This document shows, in pieces, positions 51,638 to 63,151 of a DNA stretch of 64,000 bases (positions are counted from its first letter, which is position 1; every line of letters starts with the position of its first letter). Where the stretch lies: NCBI GenBank assembly GCA_041659605.1, contig JBAZXW010000007.1:62001-126000 (forward strand). Direction: 5' to 3'. The position numbers and the translations under genes are program-made. The notes under the pieces are model-generated. The model was not told the DNA's origin. It saw only the letters and a program-made list of their open reading frames with translations, and did no database searches. This DNA is from Solimonas sp041659605. GTDB lineage: Bacteria; Pseudomonadota; Gammaproteobacteria; Nevskiales; Nevskiaceae.

Positions 51638-52722
51638 TGCTGTACTACCTGGCGGACTATCTGAAGCACTACGTCAGCGGCTTCAATGTCTTTTCCTATC
51701 TGACCTTCCGCAGCGTGCTCGGCGTGCTGACCGCGCTGGCGTTCTCGTTCGCGTTCGGGCCGTGGATGATCGAGCGCCTGTACCGCTTCAAGTTCGGCCA
51801 GCCGGTGCGCGACGACGGCCCGCAGACGCACCTGAAGAAGACCGGCACGCCGACGATGGGCGGCGTGCTGATCCTGGTCGCGATCACGGTGGCAACGCTG
51901 CTGTGGGCCGACCTGAGCAGCCGCTTCGTCTGGTTCGCGCTGCTGGTGACCTTGGCTTTCGGCATGGTCGGTTTCGCCGACGATTACATCAAGATCAAGC
52001 ACAAGAACCCCAAGGGACTGCCTGCGAAAAAGAAGTACGCATGGCTGACGCTGGTCGGGCTGGCCGTGTCGCTCCTGATCTTTGCGACCGCCAGGACACC
52101 GACGGAAACGACGCTGATCTTTCCGTTCGTGAAGGACTTTTCGATTCACCTGGGCTGGCTGTTCGTGCCGTGGGCCTACCTCGTCATCGTCGGATCGAGC
52201 AATGCGGTGAATCTCACCGACGGTCTCGACGGCCTGGCGATCATGCCGACCGTGCTGGTCGCTTCGGCGCTCGCGGTCTTCGCGTATGCCAGCGGCAACG
52301 CCGTGATCTCGAAATATCTGGGCATTCCGTACATCGCCGGCATCGGCGAGCTGGCAATCTTCTGCACCGCCATCGCCGGCGCCGGCCTGGGCTTTCTCTG
52401 GTTCAACGCCTATCCGGCGCAGGTGTTCATGGGCGACGTCGGCGCGCTTGCGCTGGGCGCGGCGCTCGGTGTCGTCGCCGTGCTGGTGCGCCAGGAAATC
52501 GTGCTCGCGATCATGGGCGGCATCTTCGTCGCCGAAACCTTCTCGGTCGCGTTGCAGGTCCTCTATTACAAGTACAGCGGCGGCAAGCGCATCTTCCGCA
52601 TGGCGCCGCTGCACCACCACTACGAGCTCAAGGGCTGGCCCGAGCCGAAGATCATCGTGCGCTTCTGGATCGTCACGCTGATTCTCGTGCTGGTTGGCTT
52701 GGTGTCGTTGAAGGTGCGCTGA
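51637..52722 (+). CDS. mraY: Phospho-MurNAc-pentapeptide transferase
   Basis: A 361-residue inner-membrane enzyme with about ten hydrophobic segments. It moves phospho-MurNAc-pentapeptide to undecaprenyl phosphate, giving lipid I. The acidic motifs GFADDYIKIK and NLTDGLDGLA and the histidine run MAPLHHHYELKGWPE are clear. Ends within the murD start (TGATG). Confidence 0.97.
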   Translation: MLYYLADYLKHYVSGFNVFSYLTFRSVLGVLTALAFSFAFGPWMIERLYRFKFGQPVRDDGPQTHLKKTGTPTMGGVLILVAITVATLLWADLSSRFVWFALLVTLAFGMVGFADDYIKIKHKNPKGLPAKKKYAWLTLVGLAVSLLIFATARTPTETTLIFPFVKDFSIHLGWLFVPWAYLVIVGSSNAVNLTDGLDGLAIMPTVLVASALAVFAYASGNAVISKYLGIPYIAGIGELAIFCTAIAGAGLGFLWFNAYPAQVFMGDVGALALGAALGVVAVLVRQEIVLAIMGGIFVAETFSVALQVLYYKYSGGKRIFRMAPLHHHYELKGWPEPKIIVRFWIVTLILVLVGLVSLKVR

Positions 52723-54089
52723 TGAACGTGACGCGAGCAGCGGCGGGGGGGAGGCGATACGACGGGCAGCGGGTGCTCGTCGTCGGCCTCGGCCTGTCCG
52801 GCGCTTCCGCGTTGCGCTATCTCGTGCGCGAGGGCGCCGACGTCGTCGTCACCGATTCCCGCGCGACGCCATCCGGCATCGACGCGTTGCGGCAGCAGTT
52901 TCCCCAGGTCGATTTCCGGCTCGGAGCATTCTCGGCGCCGCAGCCGCAGCCACAGTTCTCGATGGCGGTCGTGTCGCCCGGCATTGCCCTCGACGAGCCG
53001 TTCGTGTGCGAGCTCGCCGCCGCGGGCATCGAGATCGTCGGCGACATCGAGCTGTTCGCGCGCGCGGTGCGCGCGCCGGTGATCGGCATCACCGGCTCGA
53101 ACGGCAAGTCGACGGTGACGACACTGGTGGGCGAGATGGCCCGCGCGGCCGGCCTTTGTGTCGCCGTCGGCGGCAACCTGGGCACGCCGGCGCTGGACCT
53201 GCTCGCCGACGACGTGCAGCTGTACGTGCTGGAGCTGTCGAGCTTCCAGCTCGAAACCACGCGCAGCCTGCACTGCGTGGCGGCGACGATCCTCAACCTG
53301 TCGCAGGACCACCTCGACCGCCACGGCTCGATGGCGCACTACGCGGCGGTCAAGGCGCGCATCTTCGACGGCTGCACGACAGCGATCGTCAATCGCGACG
53401 ATGCGGCGGTCATGATGCTGGCGCCGAAGAACGCCGTGACTTTCGGGCTCGACGCGCCGGCCGATGCGCAGTACGGGCTTGTCGCCATCGATGGTGAGCC
53501 GTCGCTCTGCCGCGGCGCCGCCCGCCTCATGCCTTGCGCTTCGCTCAAGATCTTCGGCCTGCACAACGCCGCCAATGCCCTGGCGGCGCTGGCGCTTGCC
53601 GATGCCGCCGGCCTTCCGCTCGAGGCCTCGCTGGGTGCGCTGCGCGCATTCGCCGGGCTGCCGCATCGCTGCGAGTTCGTCGCCGAAATCGGCGGCGTGC
53701 GCTATTTCAACGACTCCAAGGGCACCAACGTCGGCTCGACCCTGGCGGCGCTCAACGGCCTGCCGGCACCGATCGTCTGGCTCGGCGGCGGGCAGGGCAA
53801 GGGCCAGTCCTTTGTTGAGCTGCGCGAGCCGCTGGCGCGCAAGGGCCGGGCCGCCGTGCTGTTCGGCGAGGACGCCGTTCGTATCGAGAGCGACATCACC
53901 GGCGCGCTGCCGATCTATCGCGAGCCGGACATGAGTACGGCGCTGGTGCGCGCGCGCGGTCTGGCGCAGGCGGGCGATCAGATTCTGCTGTCGCCGGCTT
54001 GCGCGAGCTTCGACCAGTTCCGCAACTACGTCGACCGCGGCGACCGTTTCCGCGACGCCGTGAAGGCACTGGCGCGAGGTGTCGCGTGA
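52722..54089 (+). CDS. murD: UDP-MurNAc-L-Ala:D-Glu ligase
   Basis: A 455-residue Mur ligase adding D-glutamate. N-terminal Rossmann part VLVVGLGLSGASALRYL; ATP site GSNGKST at 125-131; then LELSSFQLETT and NDSKGTNVGSTLAAL. It overlaps mraY by one base and ftsW by four bases. It has about 10 extra N-terminal residues, so a slightly later start is possible. Confidence 0.97.
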   Translation: MNVTRAAAGGRRYDGQRVLVVGLGLSGASALRYLVREGADVVVTDSRATPSGIDALRQQFPQVDFRLGAFSAPQPQPQFSMAVVSPGIALDEPFVCELAAAGIEIVGDIELFARAVRAPVIGITGSNGKSTVTTLVGEMARAAGLCVAVGGNLGTPALDLLADDVQLYVLELSSFQLETTRSLHCVAATILNLSQDHLDRHGSMAHYAAVKARIFDGCTTAIVNRDDAAVMMLAPKNAVTFGLDAPADAQYGLVAIDGEPSLCRGAARLMPCASLKIFGLHNAANALAALALADAAGLPLEASLGALRAFAGLPHRCEFVAEIGGVRYFNDSKGTNVGSTLAALNGLPAPIVWLGGGQGKGQSFVELREPLARKGRAAVLFGEDAVRIESDITGALPIYREPDMSTALVRARGLAQAGDQILLSPACASFDQFRNYVDRGDRFRDAVKALARGVA

Positions 54090-55273
54090 GCGCGGTTCTG
54101 CTCGATCGTCTGGAAGCGGCGGTGCCGCTGCCGAGCGCCCGCTACGGGTTGGACGCCTGGCTGTGCGGCGCCATCGTCGTGCTGCTCGGCTGGGGCCTGA
54201 TCATGGTGGCCTCGGCGTCCGTCGCGCAGGCCGAGAAAGTCACCGGCGACGTCTTCTACTTCTTCTATCGCCAGCTGCTGTTCGTCGGCCTGGGCGCCGT
54301 ATTGGGCATGGTGATGTATTGCGTGCCGATGCGCGCCTGGCAGCACACCAGCCTGCCTCTGTACCTGTTCGCGCTGCTGCTGCTGGTGCTGGTGCTGATT
54401 CCGGGCATCGGCGTGACTGTGAACGCGGCGCGGCGCTGGATCGACCTGGGCGTTATCCGCCTGCAGGCCTCGGAGCCGGCGCGCCTGGCGATGATTGTGT
54501 TCCTCGCCAGCTATGTCGCGCGGCGCCAGGCCGAACTGCAGAACACGCTCAAGGGACTGTTGCTGCCGCTGCTGGCGCTGCTGGTGCCTTGCGCATTGCT
54601 GCTGATAGAGCCTGACTTCGGCGCGACGGCGATCCTGATGGGCGTCGCCTTCCTGATGTTGTTCCTCGGCGGCGCGCGCGTCGGCTACTACCTGGGTTTC
54701 GTGGTGCTGGCCGGCACCGCGCTGGCGATGATCGCGATTGCCGCACCGTATCGCCTCAAGCGCCTGCTCAACTTCACCGATCCCTGGGCCGACGTCGAAA
54801 ACGGCGGCTGGCAGCTGGCGCAGTCGCTGATCGCGGTCGGCCGCGGCGAGTGGACCGGCGTGGGTTTGGGCAACAGCGTGCAGAAGCTGTTGTACCTGCC
54901 GGAGATGCACACCGACTTCATCTTCGCGATTCTCGCCGAAGAACTCGGTCTCGTCGGCATTGCCGCGCTCATTGCCCTGTTCGGCATGATCGTCTGGCGC
55001 GGCTTCGCGATCGGGCGCGTTGCCGAGGTCCACGGCCGCCTGTTCCCCGCATTCCTGGCTTACGGCCTGACCGGCTGGATCGGACTGCAGGCGCTGGTCA
55101 ACATGGCGGTCAATCTGGGCCTGCTGCCGACCAAGGGGCTGACCTTGCCCTTGCTGAGCTACGGCGGTTCGTCGCTGCTGACCGTCTGCGCGATGCTGGG
55201 TCTGATCCTGCGCGTCGACTACGAGAATCGCGAAGCCGGGTTCTCCGTGACCTCGGCGGAGGACGGCCCATGA
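54086..55273 (+). CDS. ftsW: Septal glycan polymerase FtsW
   Basis: A 395-residue SEDS-family membrane protein with about ten segments. The conserved NAARRWIDLG, QASEPARLA, and GLLPTKGLTLPLLSYGGSS motifs are present. It polymerises lipid II at the septum in partnership with FtsI. GTG start overlaps murD (GTGA), and the stop overlaps murG (ATGA). Confidence 0.96.
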   Translation: MSAVLLDRLEAAVPLPSARYGLDAWLCGAIVVLLGWGLIMVASASVAQAEKVTGDVFYFFYRQLLFVGLGAVLGMVMYCVPMRAWQHTSLPLYLFALLLLVLVLIPGIGVTVNAARRWIDLGVIRLQASEPARLAMIVFLASYVARRQAELQNTLKGLLLPLLALLVPCALLLIEPDFGATAILMGVAFLMLFLGGARVGYYLGFVVLAGTALAMIAIAAPYRLKRLLNFTDPWADVENGGWQLAQSLIAVGRGEWTGVGLGNSVQKLLYLPEMHTDFIFAILAEELGLVGIAALIALFGMIVWRGFAIGRVAEVHGRLFPAFLAYGLTGWIGLQALVNMAVNLGLLPTKGLTLPLLSYGGSSLLTVCAMLGLILRVDYENREAGFSVTSAEDGP

Positions 55274-56333
55274 AGCTGCTCATCATGGCGGGCGGCACCG
55301 GCGGCCACGTCTATCCCGCGCTTGCTGTCGCCGACTACCTGCGCGAACGCGGTCACCAGGTCGTCTGGATGGGCGCGCCCGACAGCTTCGAGTCGCGCGT
55401 GGTGCCGCCGCGCGGCATCCCGATGCAGTACGTGCGGGTCTCCGGGCTGCGCGGCAAGGGCGTACTCAAGCTGCTGCAGGCGCCGCTGCTGCTGCTGCGC
55501 GCGATCCTGCAGGCGCTGTCGATCCTGCGGCGCGAGCGTCCGGATGCCGTGCTCGGCATGGGCGGCTTCGCCTCCGGCCCGGGCGGCATCGCGGCGTGGC
55601 TGCTGCGCCGGCCGCTGGTGGTCCACGAGCAGAATGCCGCTGCGGGGCTGACCAATCGCTGGCTGGCGCGTCTCGCGCGCTGCGTACTCGAAGCCTTCCC
55701 CGGCACGTTCCCGCATGCACAGACGGTCGGCAATCCGGTGCGTGCCGGCTTCGCCGACGTGCCGCCACCGGCGCAGCGTCTGGATCACGAAGGCGTGCCG
55801 CGCCTGCTGGTCGTCGGCGGCAGCCAGGGCGCGAAGGCGCTCAACGAACAGGTGCCGCGCGCGCTGGCCCTGTTGGCGCCGGCGCAGCGGCCCGAAGTGC
55901 GCCATCAGGGCGGCCGCACGCTCGACGTCGCGCAGCGCGCCTACGCAGAAACCGGTGTCGACGCCCGCGTCGAGGCGTTCATCGACGACATGCCCGGCGC
56001 GCTGGCGTGGGCCGACCTGGTCGTCTGCCGCGCCGGCGCGTCGACCATCGCCGAGTTGAGCGCCGCCGGCACGGCCGCTGTGCTGGTGCCGTTTCCGTTT
56101 GCGGTCGACGATCACCAGACGCGCAATGCCGAGTATCTGGTACGGGCGGGCGCAGCAGTCCTGCTGCCCGAGCGCGACGCGACACCGACGCAGCTGGCTG
56201 CGCTGCTGCGCGAACTGCTGGGCGATCGCCAGCGCCTGCACCGCATGTCCGAGGCCGCGCGCAGCGCCGCGTGGGCGCACGCGACTGAGCAGATCGCCGA
56301 CGCCTGCCTGCAATTCGCGGACGGAGAGTGGGC

Positions 56334-56337
<4 letters not shown>
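55270..56337 (+). CDS. murG: Lipid II-forming GlcNAc transferase MurG
   Basis: A 355-residue peripheral membrane enzyme adding GlcNAc to lipid I. N-terminal GGTGGHVYPALAVA, HEQNAAAGLTNR, VVGGSQGAKALNE and C-terminal RAGASTIAELSAAG all match the GT28 family. Overlaps ftsW and murC by four bases each. Confidence 0.97.
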
Positions 56338-57764
<1,427 letters not shown>

Positions 57765-57787
57765 ACGCCGCGCAGCGCCATCCGCCG

Positions 57788-58678
57788 ATGCCTGCCGTCC
57801 GCGGCCGCGTGCTGCGCGCCGAGTCGATGGCGCGCCACACGTCCTGGCGCGTCGGCGGTCCGGCGGACCGCTACTTCGAGCCGGCCGATCGCGACGATCT
57901 GATCGCCTTCGTCCACGGGCTGCCGGCCGATGAACCGGTGTTGTGGCTGGGGCTGGGCAGCAATCTGCTGGTGCGCGACGGCGGCTGGCGCGGCACCGTG
58001 ATCGCGCTGCACGGCGCGCTCGACGCGCTGCACCTCGAAGCGGACGGCGGCTCGCATATCCATGCGGAGGCCGGCGTGCACTGCGCGCGTCTGGCCAAGT
58101 TCGCCGAGCGGCATGCGCTGGCCGGACTGGGATTCATGGCCGGCATTCCCGGCACGGTCGGCGGCGCGCTGGCGATGAATGCAGGCGCCTGGGGCGGCGA
58201 GACCTGGCCCAAGGTTGCGGCCGCCGAAGTCCTGTTCCGCGACGGTTCGGCGCGCTGGCTCGCGCCCGAGCAGTTCCACCCCGCGTATCGCCATGTCGAA
58301 CTGCCGGCGGGCGTACTCGGCTTTCTCGCCGCGCGCTTCAAGGTCAGCGTCGACAGCGACGGCAGCCACGCGCGCCATACGCGCGAGTCGCTGGCCAAGC
58401 GCAAGGCGTCGCAGCCGGTCGGCAAGCCGAGCGCCGGCAGCACGTTTCGCAATCCGCCCGGCGACCATGCCGCGCGTTTGATCGAGTCCTGCGGCCTCAA
58501 GAGCTTTCGCATCGGCGGCGCCGAGGTATCCGTGCAGCACGCAAATTTTCTGATTGCGGACGAGGGCACGCGCGCGGCGGACATCGAGGCGCTGATCGAA
58601 CACATCCGGAAGACGGTGAAAGACCGGACCGGAGTCGAGTTGCAGCCGGAAGTGAAGATCGTCGGAGAAGCGCTGTGA
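57788..58678 (+). CDS. murB: UDP-N-acetylenolpyruvylglucosamine reductase
   Basis: A 296-residue FAD enzyme making UDP-MurNAc. FAD motifs are RHTSWRVGGPADRYFEPAD, LGLGSNLLVRDGGW and GIPGTVGGALAMNAGAWGG; the catalytic Ser is in PSAGSTFRNP and the C-terminal Glu in LQPEVKIVGE. This is the type with the GSxF site (SAGSTFRNP). ATG 57788 has a poor ribosome-binding site. An in-frame CTG at 57761 would overlap the murC stop (CTGA) like the other junctions and might be the true start. Confidence 0.94.
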   Translation: MPAVRGRVLRAESMARHTSWRVGGPADRYFEPADRDDLIAFVHGLPADEPVLWLGLGSNLLVRDGGWRGTVIALHGALDALHLEADGGSHIHAEAGVHCARLAKFAERHALAGLGFMAGIPGTVGGALAMNAGAWGGETWPKVAAAEVLFRDGSARWLAPEQFHPAYRHVELPAGVLGFLAARFKVSVDSDGSHARHTRESLAKRKASQPVGKPSAGSTFRNPPGDHAARLIESCGLKSFRIGGAEVSVQHANFLIADEGTRAADIEALIEHIRKTVKDRTGVELQPEVKIVGEAL

Positions 58679-59655
58679 ACGTTGGGCGCACACGAGTGAC
58701 CAATCCCAAAGAGTTCGGCCGCGTCGGCGTGTTGATGGGCGGCTGGTCGTCGGAAAGGCAGGTCTCGCTCTGGTCGGGGCAGGGTGTCGTCGACGCGCTG
58801 CGCGCCAAGGGCGTCGACGTCGTCGCGATCGACGCGACACGCGACAACGTGCTGCGTCTCAGGGAGCAGGGCATCGCGCGCGCGTTCAACGTGCTGCACG
58901 GCACCGGCGGTGAGGACGGCACGTTGCAGGCGGCGCTCGAGTTGCAAGGCATTCCATACACCGGCAGCGGCGTGCTGGCCTCGGCACTGGCGATGGACAA
59001 GCTGCGCAGCAAGCGGCTGTGGAAGGCGGAAGGCCTGCCGACGCCGGGTTACGTCTGGGTGCGCAGCCGCGCCGACCTTGACGCGGCGGCTGCGGACTTC
59101 GGCTATCCCTTCATTCTCAAGCCCTCGGAAGAGGGATCGAGCGTCGGCGTCAGCAAGGTCAAATCCGCGGACCAGCTTGATGCGGCCTGGCGTCTCGCAT
59201 GCGGCGAGGCTGGCACGCCGCGCGTGGTGATGGCCGAGCGCTTCATCGCTGGCGGCGCGCGCGGCCACGAGTTCACCTGTGCGGTGCTGGACGGCGAAGC
59301 GCTGCCGCTGATCCTCATCGAACCGGATGGCGAGTTCTACGATTACAACGCGAAATACCTTTCGGACGCGACGCGTTATCACTGTCCGAGCGGCCTGGAA
59401 TCCGCGCTGGAGGCGCGCATCCAGGCGATCTGCCTGCAGGCGTTCGAGTTGATCGGCGCGCGCGGCTGGGGGCGCGTCGATTTCATGCTCGACGCTCAGG
59501 ACCAGCCGTGGCTGATCGAAGTCAACCTCGTCCCCGGCATGACCTCGCACAGCCTCGTGCCGATGGCGGCGCGCGCACGCGGCATGGACTACGCCGAGCT
59601 GTGCTGGGCCATCCTCGAAACCTCGCTGTCGGCAAGCACGGAGGCGGGCCGATGA
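58675..59655 (+). CDS. ddl: D-alanine-D-alanine ligase
   Basis: A 326-residue ATP-grasp enzyme forming D-Ala-D-Ala. GRVGVLMGGWSSERQVSLWSG at the start, then HGTGGEDGTLQAALEL, FILKPSEEGSSVGVSKV, and RVDFMLDAQDQPWLIEVNLVPGMT with the metal-binding Asp, Glu and Asn. GTG 58675 overlaps murB (GTGA); GTG 58696 is an alternative closer to the usual length. The stop overlaps ftsQ. Confidence 0.96.
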   Translation: MNVGRTRVTNPKEFGRVGVLMGGWSSERQVSLWSGQGVVDALRAKGVDVVAIDATRDNVLRLREQGIARAFNVLHGTGGEDGTLQAALELQGIPYTGSGVLASALAMDKLRSKRLWKAEGLPTPGYVWVRSRADLDAAAADFGYPFILKPSEEGSSVGVSKVKSADQLDAAWRLACGEAGTPRVVMAERFIAGGARGHEFTCAVLDGEALPLILIEPDGEFYDYNAKYLSDATRYHCPSGLESALEARIQAICLQAFELIGARGWGRVDFMLDAQDQPWLIEVNLVPGMTSHSLVPMAARARGMDYAELCWAILETSLSASTEAGR

Positions 59656-60425
59656 CGGCGATCGCCATGACCCAGGGTCTGTTCGACGACGACGACCTGC
59701 CGGAATCGACGGGCCGCTCGCGGTTGTTGCGCTTTGCGCTGGGCAGTGCGGCGCTGCTCGCGGCGGCGGCGGCGGTGTGGGCCTTCTTCCAGATGACCGG
59801 CGCGCGTCCGGTGGCGCGGCTGCTGATCGAGGGCGAACTGCGCCGCGTCAGCGTCGGCGAAATCGATACCGTGGTCCGTCCGCTGCTGGACGCACGTTTC
59901 GTCGACGTCGACCTGAACGCAGTGCACACCACGGTTCAGGTGCTGCCTTGGGTCGCGCGCGTACGCGCCGAGCGCGAGTGGCCGGCGACGGTACGCGTGC
60001 GTGTGTGGGAGCGGGTGCCGGCGGCGCGCTGGGGGAAGAACAGCCTGCTCGACGGCGACGCCGTGATCTTCGCGCCGGAAGGGCGCGAGGTTCCTGAATC
60101 CCTGCCCGAGCTGACCGGTCCGGACGGCAGCGCCACCCGCGTGCTCGACACCTACCGCCGGCTGGCCGCGCGCCTTGACGGCTCGCTGTTCGCGCTGCAG
60201 GGATTGAACGAGGACGCGCGCGGCGACTGGACCGGCTTCACGCGCAACGGCATTGCCCTGCATTTCGGTCGCGACGAGCCGGTCGCCACGACCGACGCGC
60301 TGCTCGGACCGGCGACGCAGGCGCTGGCCGGAAACATCGCCGCGGTGAAGTACGTGGACCTTCGTTACACCAACGGTTTTTCGGTGGGCTGGCGCGAGCC
60401 GGCAGCCGACCCCAAGAGGAATTGA
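59652..60425 (+). CDS. ftsQ: Cell division protein FtsQ
   Basis: A 257-residue single-span protein: a short cytoplasmic N terminus, membrane segment (FALGSAALLAAAAAVWAFFQ), POTRA domain (VARLLIEGELRRVSVGEIDT) and beta domain ending in RYTNGFSVGWRE. It recruits FtsL/FtsB and links them to FtsA. It overlaps ddl by four bases and is followed three bases later by ftsA. Confidence 0.94.
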   Translation: MTAIAMTQGLFDDDDLPESTGRSRLLRFALGSAALLAAAAAVWAFFQMTGARPVARLLIEGELRRVSVGEIDTVVRPLLDARFVDVDLNAVHTTVQVLPWVARVRAEREWPATVRVRVWERVPAARWGKNSLLDGDAVIFAPEGREVPESLPELTGPDGSATRVLDTYRRLAARLDGSLFALQGLNEDARGDWTGFTRNGIALHFGRDEPVATTDALLGPATQALAGNIAAVKYVDLRYTNGFSVGWREPAADPKRN

Positions 60426-60428
60426 CGC

Positions 60429-61658
60429 ATGGCGCGACGTGAGGAACGCAACCTGCTCGTGGGACTGGACATCGGCACGTCGAAATGCGTCGCCGTCGTC
60501 GGCCAGGTCACGCCTGACGGGCAGATCGAGGTGGTCGGCCGCGGCGAGCACGTCTCGCGCGGCATGAACCGCGGCGACGTCGTCAACATCGAGCAAACCA
60601 CGCAGGCGATCAAGCGTGCGGTCGAGAACGCCGAGCATATGGCCAATTGCCGCGCGCAGTCGGTTTACGTCGGCATTTCCGGCACGCATATCCGCAGCTT
60701 CAACTCGACCGGCGTCGCGCCGGTGCGCGCGGGCTCGGTCAGCGAGCGCGATGTCGAAAGCGTGATGGACGCGGCGCGGGCGATCGCGATTCCGGCCGAC
60801 CAGAAGATCCTGCACGTGATTCCGCAGGAATTCGTCGTCGATGGCCGCGAGGGCATCCACGATCCGATCGGCATGCACGGCGTGCGTCTCGAAGCGAAGG
60901 TGCACATCGTTACCGGTTCGATTTCGGCGGCGCAGAACATCTACAAGTGCGTCGAGTCCTGCGGACTCAAGGTCGACAAGCTGATTCTGCAGCACCTGGC
61001 GTCCAGCTACGCGGTGCTGCTGCCGGACGAGCGCGACCTGGGCGTGTGCATGGTCGACATCGGTGGCGGCACTTCTGATATCGCCGTGTTCAAGGGCGGC
61101 ACGATCCGCCACACCGCGGTGCTGCCGATTGCCGGCAACCAGGTCACCAACGACATCAGCGTCGCCTTCCGTACGCCGGCGCCGTATGCCGAGGAACTCA
61201 AGGTGCAGCACGGCGTCGCGCTGCCGCAGTTCGCGGCGGGCAACGAAGAGATCGAGGTCAAGGGCGTCGGCGACCAGGCGCCGCGGCGCCTGGCGCGCCT
61301 GACGCTGGCCGAGGTCATCAAGCCGCGCTACGAGGAGCTGTTCCGCTTCATCCGCAAGGAACTGCACCGTTCCGACTGGTACGAGCTGATCGCCGGCGGA
61401 GTCGTGCTCACGGGAGGCTCGGCGCAGATGCCGGGCGTTGTCGAGCTCGCCGAGGAAGTGTTCGAACTGCCGGTGCGCATCGGCGTGCCGCACAACGTCG
61501 AGGGTCTGAAGGATGTGACGCGCAATCCGGCGTATTCGACGGCGGTCGGGCTGCTGCTGTACGGGCGTCAGTCGCGGCCGCAGCCGGCGCGCGCGGCGAA
61601 TCAGGGTGTCGGCTACTGGATGCAGCGCGCCGGAGAGTGGTTCAAGGGAAGTTTTTAA
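60429..61658 (+). CDS. ftsA: Cell division protein FtsA
   Basis: A 409-residue actin-like ATPase that tethers FtsZ to the membrane. Phosphate loop VGLDIGTSKCVAVVG, the 1C domain, MVDIGGGTSDIAVF, and GGVVLTGGSAQMPGVVELA follow the family order. The C-terminal amphipathic helix (GYWMQRAGEWFKGSF) is the membrane anchor. The 163 bases after it hold a separate ftsZ promoter. Confidence 0.96.
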   Translation: MARREERNLLVGLDIGTSKCVAVVGQVTPDGQIEVVGRGEHVSRGMNRGDVVNIEQTTQAIKRAVENAEHMANCRAQSVYVGISGTHIRSFNSTGVAPVRAGSVSERDVESVMDAARAIAIPADQKILHVIPQEFVVDGREGIHDPIGMHGVRLEAKVHIVTGSISAAQNIYKCVESCGLKVDKLILQHLASSYAVLLPDERDLGVCMVDIGGGTSDIAVFKGGTIRHTAVLPIAGNQVTNDISVAFRTPAPYAEELKVQHGVALPQFAAGNEEIEVKGVGDQAPRRLARLTLAEVIKPRYEELFRFIRKELHRSDWYELIAGGVVLTGGSAQMPGVVELAEEVFELPVRIGVPHNVEGLKDVTRNPAYSTAVGLLLYGRQSRPQPARAANQGVGYWMQRAGEWFKGSF

Positions 61659-61682
61659 TTTGAGTTTTTCGTCAATTTTTCG

Positions 61683-61711
61683 TTGACATTCTCACAGTTA
61701 TCATTTATATT
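61683..61711 (+). promoter_or_regulatory. Strong promoter of ftsZ
   Basis: TTGACA (61683-61688), a 17-base spacer and TATATT (61706-61711): a near-consensus sigma-70 promoter in an A/T-rich patch between ftsA and ftsZ. The leader to ATG 61822 is about 100 bases. Confidence 0.85.
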
Positions 61712-61821
61712 AAATTCGCGACGTAGTGGATATAAAAAAACATCAGGCAGTCGCTGCAGTGGCAGCGGCCGTCCGACGGGTGAACAGCAACACGGACGCG
61801 CAACCGCGCAGGAGTGGACAG

Positions 61822-63042
61822 ATGGCTGGACAAGCACGAGATGTATTCGAACTGGAAGATGGCCAGCGCAAGCGCGCAGTGATCCGTGTCATCGGCGTCG
61901 GCGGCGGTGGCTGCAACACCGTGAACCAGATGGCGCAGGCCAGCATCGAGGGGGTCGAGTTCATCTGCGCGAACACCGACCGCGATCACCTCGAGCGCTG
62001 CATGCCCAATAGCCAGCTGCAGCTGGGCGCGGAGATCACCCGCGGCCTGGGCGCCGGCTCCAACCCCGAAATTGGTCGTCAGGCCGCCGAGGAGGACCGC
62101 GATCGCATCCGCGAAATGATCGAAGGCACGGACCTGCTGTTCGTGACCGCCGGCATGGGCGGTGGCACCGGCACCGGCGCGGCGCCGGTGATCGCGCAGA
62201 TCGCCAAGGAGCTGGGCGTGCTCACGGTCGCGGTCGTCACCAAGCCGTTTGCGCACGAGGGCAAGAAGCGCATGGCCGTCGCGCACAAGGGTATCGACGA
62301 ACTGCGTCAGTACACCGACTCTCTGATCCTGATTCCGAACGAGAAGCTGGGCCTCGTGCTCGGCACCAAGATCACCGTGCTGAACTGCTTCCGCGCCGCC
62401 AACGACGTGCTGCAGAACGCGGTGCAGGGCATTTCCGACCTGATCACCCGTCCGGGCTTGGTCAACGTGGACTTCGCCGACGTGCGCACCGTGATGACCA
62501 ACCGCGGCATGTCGATGATGGGCATCGGCGAGGCCAGCGGCGAGGGGCGTGCGGAGAAGGCGGTCGAGATGGCGCTGTCGAGCCCGCTGCTTGACGACAT
62601 CGAGCTGCACGGCGCGCGCGGCCTGCTGGTCAACGTGACCTGCGACGAGTCGCTGACGATGGAGGAGCTCGAATACATCAACTCGCGTGTTTCCGAGATC
62701 GCCTCCGACGAAGCCGACGCCAAGTGCGGCATGTCGATGAACCCGAACCTCGACGGCGTGCTGCGCGTCACCGTCGTGGCCACGGGTCTGCCGGGCACGA
62801 AGCATGCTGCGCCCGCGATGCCGGCGATGCCGATGAACCCCAAGGTCGCCCAGTTCGTGCGTCCGGAAATGACGCTGCCGAGCATGCCGGCGATGCCGCC
62901 TCTGGGCTCGCAGAACCTGGACATCCCGGCCGTGCACCGTCAGCGCAAGATGGCGGCGGCCGGCGGCGGCAGCGCGTTCCCGCTGGGTCTCGACGAGGAC
63001 ATCATCAACATCCCGGCCTTCCTGCGGAACCAGGCGGACTGA
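61822..63042 (+). CDS. ftsZ: Cell division GTPase FtsZ
   Basis: A 406-residue tubulin-like GTPase that forms the division ring. The tubulin signature GGGTGTG is at 113-119, T3 loop and NTDRDHLERC earlier, and NVDFADVRTVM later. The C-terminal peptide for FtsA and ZipA binding is LDEDIINIPAFLRNQ. AGGAG precedes ATG 61822; ATG is in frame with an upstream start at 61726 that lacks a site. The usual linker is Met/Pro-rich (AMPAMPMNP). Confidence 0.97.
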   Translation: MAGQARDVFELEDGQRKRAVIRVIGVGGGGCNTVNQMAQASIEGVEFICANTDRDHLERCMPNSQLQLGAEITRGLGAGSNPEIGRQAAEEDRDRIREMIEGTDLLFVTAGMGGGTGTGAAPVIAQIAKELGVLTVAVVTKPFAHEGKKRMAVAHKGIDELRQYTDSLILIPNEKLGLVLGTKITVLNCFRAANDVLQNAVQGISDLITRPGLVNVDFADVRTVMTNRGMSMMGIGEASGEGRAEKAVEMALSSPLLDDIELHGARGLLVNVTCDESLTMEELEYINSRVSEIASDEADAKCGMSMNPNLDGVLRVTVVATGLPGTKHAAPAMPAMPMNPKVAQFVRPEMTLPSMPAMPPLGSQNLDIPAVHRQRKMAAAGGGSAFPLGLDEDIINIPAFLRNQAD

Positions 63043-63106
63043 AGGCCGCCGCAGTGCGCCGCGTTCAGGGGCAATTCACCGCCAGGGACGCGGCTGCGGG
63101 CCGCTG

Positions 63107-63139
63107 TTGAACTGTGCCGAGCGAACCAAGTGTTACACT
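63107..63139 (+). promoter_or_regulatory. Possible lpxC promoter
   Basis: TTGAAC (63107-63112) and an extended -10, TGTTACACT (63131-63139). The spacing of 21 bases is too long for a standard promoter, so the -10 with its TG extension may act alone. Confidence 0.35.
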
Positions 63140-63151
63140 TCGGTGTCATTA

